From assembly GCA_017857235.1 (NCBI GenBank), contig JAFMDN010000005.1, positions 1-62,874 of the forward strand: a stretch of DNA of 62,874 nt, read 5' to 3'. How positions within the stretch are numbered: position 1 is the stretch's first letter; every line of letters starts with the position of its first letter. Of the stretch, positions 26,925 to 35,729 are shown in pieces. The position numbers and the translations under genes were made by a program. Under the pieces are notes generated by a model. That model made no database searches and had not been told where the DNA came from. It saw only the letters and a list, made by a program, of their open reading frames with translations. This DNA comes from Methanobacteriota archaeon. GTDB taxonomy: Archaea; Thermoplasmatota; Thermoplasmata; Thermoplasmatales; GCA-001856825.

Positions 26925-28115
26925 ATGAGCCTTCGAGACGCTTATTTGGTCTATTTCAAGAGAAGTGCATTTTCTAGGTCTAGACCCACTGATCCTTCAA
27001 AAGATGTTTTTAATAATATAAGGATGGACGAAGTTCTAGCCATGTTAATGAAAGATGCGGTTAAAACCACAGGAATCAGAGCAAAAGAGATTAATGATGT
27101 AATCCTAGGTTCAGCATTTCAGGTTGGGGAACAGTGGATGTATGGTGGCAGGCAGCCTGTTCTCTTAGCACAGTTGCCTGTAGAAGTTCCTGCTATGGCC
27201 TTGGACAGAGCATGTTCATCCTCAATGAATGCGATTACCATTGGAGCCATGGAGATAATGACAGGCAATTCAGATATAATAATGGCCGGAGGAATGGAGC
27301 ATATGACTCATGTCCCATTAAATAACAATCCTCATGTAGAACCAAATCTGAAATTGCTACTAAGACCTGAATATATGAGATATGATATGAAAACAGGATT
27401 TTCCATGGGTTTAACAGCTGAAAAACTTGCCAAGGTAAAGGGAATAGGGAAGAAAGAAATGGATAAATTTTCTTTTGAAAGCCATAAACTAGCTGCAAAG
27501 GCATACGATGAAGGTTATTTCAAGGATGAAATCCTGCCGGTTGAAGTTGAATACAACGGTGAAATGATTAAGGTTGATAAAGATCAAAGTGTTAGACCAG
27601 ATACGACCCTCGAGCAAATAGAAAAACTTCCACCGGCGTTCCAACAGGATGGGGTAATAACTGCTGGAAATTCATCTCCTTTAAATGCAGGTGCTTCATT
27701 GGTAATGGTTATGTCAGAAAAAGCTATGGATGAATATGGATTAAAACCACTGGCAAAAATTAAGTCTTTTGGATGGGCTGCTGTGGATCCTTCAATAATG
27801 GGAGAGGGCCCCGTCCCAGCCTCAAGAAAGGCTCTTGCTAAGGCAGGATTAAGCGTTGATGATATTGACCTATGGGAGATTAATGAGGCATTTGCAGTAG
27901 TTGTACTCAATGCCATGAAGGAATTGGGAATCCCAAGAGAAAAGGTTAATCAGAAAGGCGGTGCTATTGCTTTAGGTCATCCTTTGGGTGCATCAGGTGC
28001 CAGACTTGTAGGAACATTAGCTAGACAGTTAAAGCAATCAAATAAGAAATTAGGAGTAGCCACACTTTGTGTGGGGGGAGGCCAGGGTTATTCTGTTGTT
28101 TTGGAAAATGTATGA
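26925..28115 (+). CDS. Acetyl-CoA C-acyltransferase (beta-ketothiolase)
   Basis: The ~396-residue product carries the thiolase active-site cysteine in ALDRACSSSMNAITIG, the NEAFA histidine-region motif (LWEINEAFAVVVLNAM), GGAIALGHPLGASGAR with the second catalytic His, and a C-terminal TLCVGGGQGYSVVLE with the second cysteine. It cleaves 3-ketoacyl-CoA to acetyl-CoA and shortened acyl-CoA, the final step of beta-oxidation. It heads the operon thiolase - acyl-CoA dehydrogenase - dehydrogenase-like subunit. The 26919 TTG of the track is rejected in favour of the ATG at 26925. Confidence 0.94.
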   Translation: MSLRDAYLVYFKRSAFSRSRPTDPSKDVFNNIRMDEVLAMLMKDAVKTTGIRAKEINDVILGSAFQVGEQWMYGGRQPVLLAQLPVEVPAMALDRACSSSMNAITIGAMEIMTGNSDIIMAGGMEHMTHVPLNNNPHVEPNLKLLLRPEYMRYDMKTGFSMGLTAEKLAKVKGIGKKEMDKFSFESHKLAAKAYDEGYFKDEILPVEVEYNGEMIKVDKDQSVRPDTTLEQIEKLPPAFQQDGVITAGNSSPLNAGASLVMVMSEKAMDEYGLKPLAKIKSFGWAAVDPSIMGEGPVPASRKALAKAGLSVDDIDLWEINEAFAVVVLNAMKELGIPREKVNQKGGAIALGHPLGASGARLVGTLARQLKQSNKKLGVATLCVGGGQGYSVVLENV

Positions 28116-28125
28116 GGTGATGAAA

Positions 28126-29250
28126 ATGGATTTTGAAATGGATGAAGAAATGATTTCCGCAATTAATAAAGCCAAAGAATTTGCAGAAAAGTATTTCACA
28201 GAGGAATTAGCAGACAAGATGGATAGGGAAGAACAATTCCCAATGGAACTCTTAAATTATTCAAACAGGGAAGGTCTAATGGATTATTCCAATCCATGGA
28301 AGATTCTTGTGACCATTGAAGAGCTATGCAGGAAAGATCCTGGTTTGGGAATATCTACAACTGTCCCTGCTTTTGGTTCTGAAGTATTGATGCTATATGG
28401 ATCTGATATGTTAAAGGAAAAGTATCTTGATCCAGTTCTAAAAGGACAAAAAATAATGGGTCTTGCCGTTACTGAGCCAGGAGGTGGCTCAGACGTAGCT
28501 TCTTCAAAAACGGAGGCAAAACTGGAAGGGGATTATTACATTTTAAATGGTGCAAAGATGTTTATTACCAATGGAGGAATAGCAGATTATTTTGTTGTTT
28601 TAGCCAGAACATCGCCTCCTCCATCCCCAGATAAAAGGCACAGAGGAATGAGTGTATTTATCGTCGAATCTAAATGGGAAGGTTTTAAAGCAAATAAAAT
28701 TCACGGCAAAATGGGAGTACGAGCTACAAATACCGCAGAGTTGGTGTTTGAAAATGTAAGAGTACCCAAGGAGAATTTGGTAGGAGAGGAAGGAAAGGGT
28801 TTCTACTACATCATGACATTTTTCAATATATCTAGAATATATGTTGCTGCCCAGGGATTAGGAGTGGCTCAAGGTATTCTAGACAGGCTCATGGAACACA
28901 TAAAGAAGTATGGTCCAGTGAATAGTCAGGGAGAACCGATAGAAAATATTCAATTCAAGCTTGCGGAAATTGCCACGAGGATCGAGGCATCAAGAGGATT
29001 GACTTACAAGGCCGCATCATATCTTTTCAAATTTAACCCCAACCCCGTTTTAACTTCCATGGCGAAATATTATTCCGGTGAAACTGCAATTTTAGCTTCA
29101 AAGGTAGCTATGGAGATTATGGGATTAAAGGCATTAAACAGCGAATTAGAGAGATTTTATAGGGATGCAAGAATATTGGAAATATGGGAAGGTACAAGCG
29201 AAATTGAAAAACTTATAATCTCAAGAATGATGCTGAAAGGAGGGAAATAA
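28126..29250 (+). CDS. Acyl-CoA dehydrogenase, catalytic subunit (keeps catalytic Glu, lacks FAD-ADP motifs)
   Basis: The ~374-residue product has a normal flavin/substrate half: MGLAVTEPGGGSDVASSKTE and MFITNGGIADYFVV. The catalytic-base region is intact in YRDARILEIWEGTSEI. Two motifs that normally come from the neighbouring subunit to hold the ADP part of FAD are missing: the 'RxxFG' segment is replaced by KYGPVNSQGEPIENIQ, and 'QxxGGxG' by AMEIMGLKALNSELE. The following gene keeps exactly those motifs, so the two products probably form a composite enzyme. The start at 28126 follows the ribosome-binding site GAGGTGAT (28120 is possible). The track start at 28069 lies inside the thiolase gene. 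Confidence 0.92.
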   Translation: MDFEMDEEMISAINKAKEFAEKYFTEELADKMDREEQFPMELLNYSNREGLMDYSNPWKILVTIEELCRKDPGLGISTTVPAFGSEVLMLYGSDMLKEKYLDPVLKGQKIMGLAVTEPGGGSDVASSKTEAKLEGDYYILNGAKMFITNGGIADYFVVLARTSPPPSPDKRHRGMSVFIVESKWEGFKANKIHGKMGVRATNTAELVFENVRVPKENLVGEEGKGFYYIMTFFNISRIYVAAQGLGVAQGILDRLMEHIKKYGPVNSQGEPIENIQFKLAEIATRIEASRGLTYKAASYLFKFNPNPVLTSMAKYYSGETAILASKVAMEIMGLKALNSELERFYRDARILEIWEGTSEIEKLIISRMMLKGGK

Positions 29251-30282
29251 ATGGAAGAGGAGTATAGGATATTGGAAAATTCTGTAAAAGATTTCAATTC
29301 AAAATATCTGGATAACATAGTTCTTAAAATAGAAAAGGAAGGCATACCCGAGCAAGTAAGAAAGGCAATGCTAGAGCAAGGTTTTCTTGGTATGGTTCAA
29401 TTATTGGATGGGAATAAAGTAATGGATAAAAAGGCTCTATCAATAATAATCGAGGTTCTATCAACATCCAGTCCATCGGTCGCTATGGAAGTATTCTTAA
29501 CAAATGTTCTTTTCCACAAGCTTGCAGATGAGCAAAGCATCAATGAAGTATCTCAAGGTATAAAAAGAGGAACTGTTGCATTCGCTGAGCTTATGAGCGG
29601 TTATGACAACGAGAATGAACTTCATATGGAGAGTGAAAAATTAATTGGAACAAAGAAATATGTTTTAAATTCTGACGCCGATTTGATAATTGCTTCAGCT
29701 ACAGACGGCAATTTGTATATTATAAAAAGCGGCTTTAAAGAAATAGAAACACATAGAAAATTAGGCTTCAGGGGGTTAAAATTTGGTAAAGTTGAGTTTA
29801 ATACAAAAGACTATGTCAAAATAGGTACAAAGGAGGATCTAGTGAAGGCCTATGAAGAGGCTCACCCTTTTATAACAGCTTTGGCCATAGGTATAGCTGA
29901 AGGTTCATTGATGAAAGCCATAGAATATTCCAAAGTCAGATCTGCATTTGGGAATCTTTTGAAGGATTTTCAGCCAATTGCCTTCCCCATAAGTATGCAA
30001 TATAATGAGCTAAGCATGCTTAAAAACTCCCTCTACTTGGCTCTATCCAATGAATCAGAAACGGCAGATATACTGTTTTTAAAAATGAAATCCATCGAGC
30101 TTGCCAAAGAGATTACTAAGAATTCAATCCAAGTACATGGGGGCTATGGGTACATAGAGGATTATGGTGTTGAAAAGTTTTACAGGGACATAATGTCACT
30201 TTCCGTTCTATTGTATAACGAAGAGGAGGAAAAGAAGAAACTTGCTTCAAAGCTTTATGAAACTGAAGCAGGATACATCTAA
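29251..30282 (+). CDS. Acyl-CoA dehydrogenase-like partner subunit (lacks catalytic Glu)
   Basis: The 343-residue product begins directly after the stop of the catalytic subunit, behind GGAGGGAAAT. It is a degenerate member of the family. It keeps the FAD-ADP motifs SKVRSAFGNLLKDFQPIAFP and IQVHGGYGYIEDYGVEKFYRD. The flavin loop TEPGxGSD is lost (FAELMSGYDNENELHM), and the catalytic 'EGT' region is replaced by MSLSVLLYNEEEEKKK. It therefore cannot be active alone. It looks like the non-catalytic half of an alpha2-beta2 dehydrogenase, as described for mycobacterial sterol side-chain enzymes. The stop converges with the acyl-CoA ligase gene, with a 4-nt overlap. Confidence 0.85.
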   Translation: MEEEYRILENSVKDFNSKYLDNIVLKIEKEGIPEQVRKAMLEQGFLGMVQLLDGNKVMDKKALSIIIEVLSTSSPSVAMEVFLTNVLFHKLADEQSINEVSQGIKRGTVAFAELMSGYDNENELHMESEKLIGTKKYVLNSDADLIIASATDGNLYIIKSGFKEIETHRKLGFRGLKFGKVEFNTKDYVKIGTKEDLVKAYEEAHPFITALAIGIAEGSLMKAIEYSKVRSAFGNLLKDFQPIAFPISMQYNELSMLKNSLYLALSNESETADILFLKMKSIELAKEITKNSIQVHGGYGYIEDYGVEKFYRDIMSLSVLLYNEEEEKKKLASKLYETEAGYI

Positions 30283-31928
30283 TTTTTATTTCCTTCATTT
30301 CTTAATTCTCTTCTAAGAATTTTCCCTACCATAGTCTTCGGTAATTCCTTTCTAAATTCTATTACTCTGGGTATTTTAAACTTGGCAATTTTTCCATCAA
30401 AAAACTTTTTAATTTCCTCTTCAGTTGCGGTTTCTCCATCTTTTAAGACGATAAATGCTTTAACTACTTCTCCATGTATTTCTTCCTTAACCCCTACAAC
30501 TGCGGCCTCCTTCACTTTAGGATGCTGATATAATATTTCTTCTACTTCCCTTGGATATACATTGAATCCTCCCACTATTATAACATCTTTTTTCCTATCT
30601 ACTATATAGAAGTGTCCGTCTTCATCCATCTTTGCAATATCACCGGTATATAACCAGCCATTTTTTAGAACATTTTTGGTTTCTTCTTCATTATTCCAGT
30701 AACCTTTCATCACTTGAGGCCCTTTTATAATTAATTCACCCTCTTCCCCTATGGGAAGTTCTTTTTCCCCTGTTTCAAGATCAACAATTTTGGCATACGT
30801 TGATGCAACTGGAACCCCTATCGAACCTGCTTTGATCTTTCCTTTCAATGGATTAAGGTGCGTAACAGGAGAGGCTTCAGTCAGTCCGTATCCTTCAACT
30901 AAATGGCCACCGTTAGTTACTTTTTCCCATCTTCTTATTACATCGACAGGCAGGGGGGCAGAACCTGAAATGCAGTACTTCAATGGGGTCATATCTATTT
31001 CCTTTATCTTTTCATTGTTGAGCATGTTAATATAAATCGTTGGGACACCTGGTAAAAACATAGGTTTATACTTTTTAATTAGTTTGAAAATTCCGTCTAT
31101 ATCTGGTTTAGGCTGCAAAAGCATAGTGGCACCAATTTTTACAGGAAAGTTGAGTGCTACAGTCATTCCGAAAACATGGAAGAAAGGTATTGCAGAAATT
31201 ACATATTCTTTCCCCATCTCTACATCTGGAATAACCGATAGCGATTGCAGAGTGTTGCACACTAGATTGTAATTAGTCAACATTGCGCCTTTCGGTGTAC
31301 CTGTTGTTCCTCCGGTATACTGGAGCACAGCAACATCATTCCTGTCCCCTATTCTATCTTTGAGCGGCTTATATTCCTCAAACTTATTGAAGGGAATGAA
31401 AGAATTATCCAGTTTTATGTATTTTTTCTTTAATTTTTGATTAAGGCTATATAAGGATGATAATGGAAAATTTAGATAATCTTGTATCCTTGTTACAACT
31501 ATCTTCATTTCCTTGTAATTAACATCCTTCAGCCTGGGTACAACGTCATCAAAGGTTATCAATACTGCGGGTTTAGAATCAGATAGAATGTGATTCAATT
31601 CAGTTGAGAAATATGTAGGCGATATTTGAACTTCAATTGCACCTATTTTATTTATGGCATAATAGGCAATAATATATTGGGGTGAATTAGGGAGATCTAA
31701 GGCAACTCTGTCCCCTCTTTTAACTCCTAAATCTATAAGGAAGGAAGCAAATTTATCTACTTTCTCCTTTAATTCACCGTATGTTAATTCATAATTGAAG
31801 AAGATGATCGCATCCTTCCGTGGGAATTTTTCACTAGATTCATTCAAAAAATCAAATGGTTTTTCAATATTGCATTCAATGTCATATGGGACATTTGGAT
31901 CATAATTCTTCAGCCAAATTCGTTCCAC
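30279..31928 (-). CDS. Long/medium-chain acyl-CoA ligase (AMP-forming)
   Basis: The 549-residue member of the adenylate-forming superfamily has the P-loop-like VLQYTGGTTGTPKGAML, YGLTEASPVTHL, GWLYTGDIAKMDEDG, the hinge DRKKDVIIVGGFNVYPREVE and the C-terminal catalytic lysine in KTMVGKILRREL. It activates fatty acids to acyl-CoA, the entry to beta-oxidation. Chain-length preference cannot be read from the sequence. It starts with GTG (31928); a TTTAATTA box about 21-28 nt upstream on the minus strand supports a leaderless transcript. It is divergent from the thioesterase gene. Confidence 0.92.
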   Translation of the reverse strand: MERIWLKNYDPNVPYDIECNIEKPFDFLNESSEKFPRKDAIIFFNYELTYGELKEKVDKFASFLIDLGVKRGDRVALDLPNSPQYIIAYYAINKIGAIEVQISPTYFSTELNHILSDSKPAVLITFDDVVPRLKDVNYKEMKIVVTRIQDYLNFPLSSLYSLNQKLKKKYIKLDNSFIPFNKFEEYKPLKDRIGDRNDVAVLQYTGGTTGTPKGAMLTNYNLVCNTLQSLSVIPDVEMGKEYVISAIPFFHVFGMTVALNFPVKIGATMLLQPKPDIDGIFKLIKKYKPMFLPGVPTIYINMLNNEKIKEIDMTPLKYCISGSAPLPVDVIRRWEKVTNGGHLVEGYGLTEASPVTHLNPLKGKIKAGSIGVPVASTYAKIVDLETGEKELPIGEEGELIIKGPQVMKGYWNNEEETKNVLKNGWLYTGDIAKMDEDGHFYIVDRKKDVIIVGGFNVYPREVEEILYQHPKVKEAAVVGVKEEIHGEVVKAFIVLKDGETATEEEIKKFFDGKIAKFKIPRVIEFRKELPKTMVGKILRRELRNEGNKN

Positions 31929-32043
31929 ATTGGAAAATTTTAATCAATAATTAAACCTTTTGATCAACGGTTAATTTTTCAAGGAAAATAAGTTATTATT
32001 TCTAGAACATACAATGTAAATAAGATGTTTCTATCTTGTATTC
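31929..32043. promoter_or_regulatory. Divergent promoter region between acyl-CoA ligase and thioesterase
   Basis: This 115-nt A/T-rich spacer drives two genes with opposing roles, acyl-CoA synthesis and hydrolysis. It holds the ligase TATA-like box near 31949-31956 and a short perfect palindrome TTGATCAA at 31960-31967, which might be an operator. The palindrome is too short to be convincing alone. Confidence 0.35.
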
Positions 32044-32532
32044 ATGGACAAAATTATTGAAAAATCTCCTTCGGAAAGCTATTCAGAAATATCTAGATTA
32101 ATGTTGCCGCCCGATGCAAATCCTATGGGCAATGTATTTGGTGGTACCATATTGAAAATGATAGATGAAATAGGTGGAATCGTTGCAGTCAGACATTGTA
32201 GAAAAAATGTTGTTACTGCGTCTATAGAACATATGGATTTCCTGTACCCAGTGCATATAGGTAACCTTGTGAAATTAAAGGCAAGATTGAACTTTGTGGG
32301 AAGATCATCCATGGAAGTGGGTGTTGAGGTTTATGCTGAAGATCTTTTGAAGGATGAGATACATTTTACTGGGAGGGCCATAATAACTCTTGTTGCCATA
32401 GACGAAAATGGTAAACCAACAGATGTTCCGAGGTTAAAGTTGGAAACTGAAGAGGACAAGAAATTATTTGAAGAAGGCTATCAGAGATATCTTGCCAGGA
32501 AAAAGAGATTAAATTCCAATAATGGGACATAA
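32044..32532 (+). CDS. Acyl-CoA thioesterase (hotdog fold, YciA/BACH type)
   Basis: The 162-residue protein has the thioesterase signature MLPPDANPMGNVFGGTIL followed by MIDEIGGIVAVRHC, where the N-x-x-G-x-x-FGG pattern and the following Asp form the active site. ASIEHMDFLYPVHIGNLVKLKA follows. It hydrolyses acyl-CoA to free acid and CoA and may protect the CoA pool when beta-oxidation is saturated. It is divergently transcribed from the acyl-CoA ligase and is followed by a peroxiredoxin gene about 30 nt later. Confidence 0.9.
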   Translation: MDKIIEKSPSESYSEISRLMLPPDANPMGNVFGGTILKMIDEIGGIVAVRHCRKNVVTASIEHMDFLYPVHIGNLVKLKARLNFVGRSSMEVGVEVYAEDLLKDEIHFTGRAIITLVAIDENGKPTDVPRLKLETEEDKKLFEEGYQRYLARKKRLNSNNGT

Positions 32533-32562
32533 CAATAAAATATGATGTAATATTTACTAATC

Positions 32563-33021
32563 ATGGAAACTGCAGTAGATTTTGAACTTCCGAATACAGA
32601 ATTGAAGATGACGAGGATATCCAGCTACAAGGGATCCCCTATTATACTGGCTTTTTTCCCCGGTGCCTTTACAAGTGTATGCACAAAGGAACTATGTACA
32701 TTTAGGGACAGTATGGCAAAATTCAATAAATTTAACGCGAAGGTCTTTGGGATAAGTGTTGATCATCCTTTCAGTCTCGCAGCATTTAAAGCGCAAAACG
32801 GTTTAAATTTTGAACTACTTAGCGATTTTAATAAAGAGGTAAGTGCAAAATATGGCGGGCTTCACGACAATTTTGCAAATATAAAGGGATTAAAAGTAGC
32901 CAAGAGGGCTGTATTCATAATAGATAAGAATTTTAACATTGCATATAAATGGGTATCAGAAAACCCAGGAGTAGAGCCTAATTACAAAGAAATAGAAGAA
33001 GAACTCTCTAAATTGAATTAA
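32563..33021 (+). CDS. Peroxiredoxin (AhpC/TSA; PrxQ-like C-x4-C)
   Basis: The 152-residue thioredoxin-fold protein carries the PxxxTxxC motif PGAFTSVCTKELC. The peroxidatic cysteine is C40, and C45 sits five residues later as in atypical two-cysteine PrxQ/BCP enzymes. Other family pieces are VFGISVDHPFSLAAFKAQNG and KRAVFIIDKNFNIAYKW. It reduces H2O2 or organic peroxides in the cytoplasm. Its place after the thioesterase and before tpiA may reflect acyl-CoA dehydrogenase/ETF-generated oxidants, but that link is inferred. It is probably cotranscribed with tpiA, 6 nt downstream. Confidence 0.92.
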   Translation: METAVDFELPNTELKMTRISSYKGSPIILAFFPGAFTSVCTKELCTFRDSMAKFNKFNAKVFGISVDHPFSLAAFKAQNGLNFELLSDFNKEVSAKYGGLHDNFANIKGLKVAKRAVFIIDKNFNIAYKWVSENPGVEPNYKEIEEELSKLN

Positions 33022-33027
33022 AATATT

Positions 33028-33672
33028 ATGCATTATTTATTTATCAATTTTAAAGCTTATAAAGAATCAACCGCAGAGAATTCAATTAGGTTAATAAAAG
33101 AAATTGAAGAAAATTTTCCTAATCAAGACAATATAATACCCATCTTGAATCCATTAGATGCCATGGTTCATACAAGATTGAAGAAGTTCATTCAGCATGC
33201 TGATCCGGTCTTATCTGGGGCGAGAACAGGTCAAATTCCAGTTGATTTATTGCCTTCCTATGGTTTCAGGGGAGTTTTACTAAACCATTCAGAGAAGAGG
33301 ATTAAAGAAGAAGATCTTAAAAACACAATCAAATTATGCAAAGAAAATAATATTGAAACTATTGTATGCGCGGAAACATTGGAGGAAATAAGGAAATTTC
33401 TTGAATTAAAACCTAACTTTATAGCATACGAACCTCCTGAATTAATTGGAGGAAACATTTCGGTTTCAAAATCTAAACCAGAAGTTATATATGAGGCTGC
33501 TAAAGTTGTAGGTGAGAATTCTATCTTCATTGTGGGGGCAGGCATCAAGACAAAGGAAGATGTTACGAGAAGCATAGAACTAGGAGCTAAGGGGGTTTTG
33601 GTAGCTTCGGGAATAGTTTTATCCAAGAATCCAATTATGGCCATTCGGGAGATGCTCGCATGGAAGGTATAA
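33028..33672 (+). CDS. tpiA: Triosephosphate isomerase (archaeal short form)
   Basis: The 214-residue product is the shorter archaeal TIM. Catalytic positions are present: the lysine in NFKAY, the histidine in LLNHSEKR and the glutamate in AYEPPELIGG. The phosphate-binding segments VGAGI and GVLVASGIV are also seen. It interconverts DHAP and glyceraldehyde 3-phosphate. Archaeal TIMs are usually tetramers. It overlaps the next small membrane-protein gene by 13 nt. Confidence 0.95.
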   Translation: MHYLFINFKAYKESTAENSIRLIKEIEENFPNQDNIIPILNPLDAMVHTRLKKFIQHADPVLSGARTGQIPVDLLPSYGFRGVLLNHSEKRIKEEDLKNTIKLCKENNIETIVCAETLEEIRKFLELKPNFIAYEPPELIGGNISVSKSKPEVIYEAAKVVGENSIFIVGAGIKTKEDVTRSIELGAKGVLVASGIVLSKNPIMAIREMLAWKV

Positions 33673-33959
33673 ACTCAGAATTTTCAAGGGAAAAATATGC
33701 AAAAGCTGATATTATAAGAGGAAAGGTCATGTTATTGTCTTTTTTAATATCACTTATTTTTGGTGTTCTATCAGGTCTTCTGGGAATGAATTACACATGG
33801 CTTGGTGGAATTCTTTTGATCCTTACACTGGCCATTTCTATCTCACTAATTAGAAGAGCTAATTATTATACAAAAAAATCAAGTGATTATTTAATAGTTT
33901 TTCTACTCTCATTGTTTACATATCTATCTTTCTGGATTATTGCTTTGAATGTTACCTAG
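33660..33959 (+). CDS. Small three-helix membrane protein
   Basis: The 99-residue protein has a charged N-terminus (FSREKYAKADIIRGK), three hydrophobic helices (VMLLSFLISLIFGVLSGLL; LGGILLILTLAISISLI; YLIVFLLSLFTYLSFWII) and basic loops. Size and topology recall archaeal EMC6-like proteins, but no diagnostic motif was seen and that comparison is weak. It overlaps tpiA by 13 nt and ends in a 4-nt overlap with the convergent CCA-enzyme gene. Confidence 0.6.
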   Translation: MEGINSEFSREKYAKADIIRGKVMLLSFLISLIFGVLSGLLGMNYTWLGGILLILTLAISISLIRRANYYTKKSSDYLIVFLLSLFTYLSFWIIALNVT

Positions 33960-35245
33960 AGCAAGAAGGTTAAAGGTCTATCTATTATACCATTTTTTAT
34001 CAATTTTTCAATTTCCTCTGGACCGATTATTTTTATTGAAGTTCTGTCAAAGTCCCCAGCTAATTTTAATTTCTCAATTTCTCTCTTCAAGTAATCATTA
34101 AAATTGATGAATTTCCTTTTTGCAATTACATAAATGGTATCTCCAATGATTAATGGTGGGCCATAATCTAAATTATTAATCCATTTATTTGCAAAATCTT
34201 CCAGATTCCCTCTATCAATCTTGGGACCCTTATGCAAATATGTAGATCCAAGACTGTTAGATTCTGGTAAAAAAACAATCATTCCTGAATTTGTAAGAAA
34301 TAATGTCGAAAAATATTCTATTTTGAAGCCATAAATTTTTGCATTATTTATTATCGATTGGGCAACCCTCCTTAAATTTGAGACAACCACGTCCTCCTTA
34401 CATTTTTTACAATTTATAACTAAGGCAATAGCATTTTCTGGAACCTTATATGTCCTTTGTTTTGGGTTGAAAAATTTTTCTGAATTTTCCCAAGAAAATA
34501 ACTTGGAGGCAGCTATAAGTGTCCAGAGATTCTCAATAGAAACGTTAGCTGTTACGTTCCTGTTAAGATCTACTGGATCTATTAGCACCAGTGGCTCCTG
34601 AAATTTGGAATAATTCTTATCACTTATTCCCGGTATATCAATAATAATTGGCGGAGATTGATTTTTAAAAAATCCTAAAACTTTATCAAAATCCCCAAAT
34701 TTATATATTAATAATTCTGCCGCATAGCCGGAAAATCCTCTTACGGATGATTCCGCCCCATATACACCTATTTTCTTAAAGAAATATTTCAATATCCTAG
34801 CCTCATCCTTTTGTAATTCTGAAAGATGGTATTTTATAAATTTGACATGTAACGGAGTTCTGTCAACCGATGTTTTAATCTTTTCTCCTTCTTCAATATA
34901 AAAAGCGGGCACAATATCGATTTCCCTATTATCAATTAATAGAGTTATGTAAGGGTGTTCAGAATAATTTTCAACCGCATCCTTATATTGGGTCTTTAAT
35001 ACCTCAATTACCTCTTTTGGATTGAAATCTTCATGAAACAATATGAAAAAATCTAAGTCTGAATCTAGTAAATCAGTGCCTTTAGCAACAGAACCTCCCA
35101 GAAAAAATTCTGCATTCCAACTGTTCTTTTTTATTATTTCTTCAATCTCATTTTTAAATTTTACAATTAATTTGTTGATGGGTTCATATTCACTTTCCTT
35201 TTTCTTAATAAGCCGGAGCAATTCTTCCCTATTCATTGAATTCAT
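33956..35245 (-). CDS. cca: CCA-adding tRNA nucleotidyltransferase (class I, archaeal)
   Basis: The ~429-residue enzyme has the class I nucleotidyltransferase signature FLGGSVAKGTDLLDSDLDFF with the two metal-binding aspartates; the third carboxylate is in NREIDIVPAFY. The tRNA-binding and palm-helical domains follow (RGFSGYAAELLIYKFGDF). It builds or repairs the 3' CCA of tRNAs; the tRNA-Lys in this window lacks an encoded CCA, so it needs this enzyme. The ATG at 35245 overlaps the NAC stop as ATGA, which is preferred to the track's TTG at 35260. Confidence 0.95.
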   Translation of the reverse strand: MNSMNREELLRLIKKKESEYEPINKLIVKFKNEIEEIIKKNSWNAEFFLGGSVAKGTDLLDSDLDFFILFHEDFNPKEVIEVLKTQYKDAVENYSEHPYITLLIDNREIDIVPAFYIEEGEKIKTSVDRTPLHVKFIKYHLSELQKDEARILKYFFKKIGVYGAESSVRGFSGYAAELLIYKFGDFDKVLGFFKNQSPPIIIDIPGISDKNYSKFQEPLVLIDPVDLNRNVTANVSIENLWTLIAASKLFSWENSEKFFNPKQRTYKVPENAIALVINCKKCKEDVVVSNLRRVAQSIINNAKIYGFKIEYFSTLFLTNSGMIVFLPESNSLGSTYLHKGPKIDRGNLEDFANKWINNLDYGPPLIIGDTIYVIAKRKFINFNDYLKREIEKLKLAGDFDRTSIKIIGPEEIEKLIKNGIIDRPLTFLL

Positions 35246-35610
35246 CTTTTTGTCATGCAATAGATAATCGCTTCAGCAACCATGTAATTATTTGATTTAA
35301 GAGCCTCTATGGCTTTTTCCCTTGTTACTCCTGCCTTTTCCATAACAAGCTTGATGTCCTCTTCTTTCAAATTTGTATCCTCAATTGTTTGTTTATCCAT
35401 TTGTCCCTGGATTATTTCCTCCTTTCCCACAACAGTGTATGTTTTGTTTCCCTGGACCTCTATTACGCTAACATTTGGTTCCTTTATTATTATAGTTTTA
35501 TCTTTCAAAACAATTCTAACCTCTACAACATCGTCAAGATCGTTAGACTTTATGCCCATCTGCTGCATCATTCGCTTGACTTGTCTTTCATTAACCCTTC
35601 CCTTTATCAT
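35242..35610 (-). CDS. nac: Archaeal nascent polypeptide-associated complex protein (NAC)
   Basis: The 122-residue product begins with a basic N-terminal helix (MIKGRVNERQVKRMMQQMGI), then the NAC beta domain (DDVVEVRIVLKDKTIIIKEP, SVIEVQGNKTYTVVG) and a C-terminal UBA domain (KEEDIKLVMEKAGVTREKAIEALKSN). Archaeal NAC is a homodimer that binds near the ribosome exit tunnel. It is followed by the CCA gene with a 4-nt overlap, a compact translation-related pair. It is transcribed away from the tandem-RHH gene. Confidence 0.95.
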   Translation of the reverse strand: MIKGRVNERQVKRMMQQMGIKSNDLDDVVEVRIVLKDKTIIIKEPNVSVIEVQGNKTYTVVGKEEIIQGQMDKQTIEDTNLKEEDIKLVMEKAGVTREKAIEALKSNNYMVAEAIIYCMTKR

Positions 35611-35729
35611 TAGTTAGTAATGAATAACGGTTTATTTAACCTAACGGGATATAATTCCTGACAAAATTGGTGGTTTTGATTTCTTTTATGAAATAAAATA
35701 GATAATAAAGAGAGGGGATTTCATAAAAC

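Noticed and set aside
28069-28125. Extended start of the acyl-CoA dehydrogenase
   Set aside because: It lies inside the thiolase C-terminus, and a good ribosome-binding site serves 28126.
31960-31967. TTGATCAA as a fatty-acid regulator operator
   Set aside because: An 8-base palindrome in A/T-rich DNA is expected by chance, and no regulator gene adjoins it.
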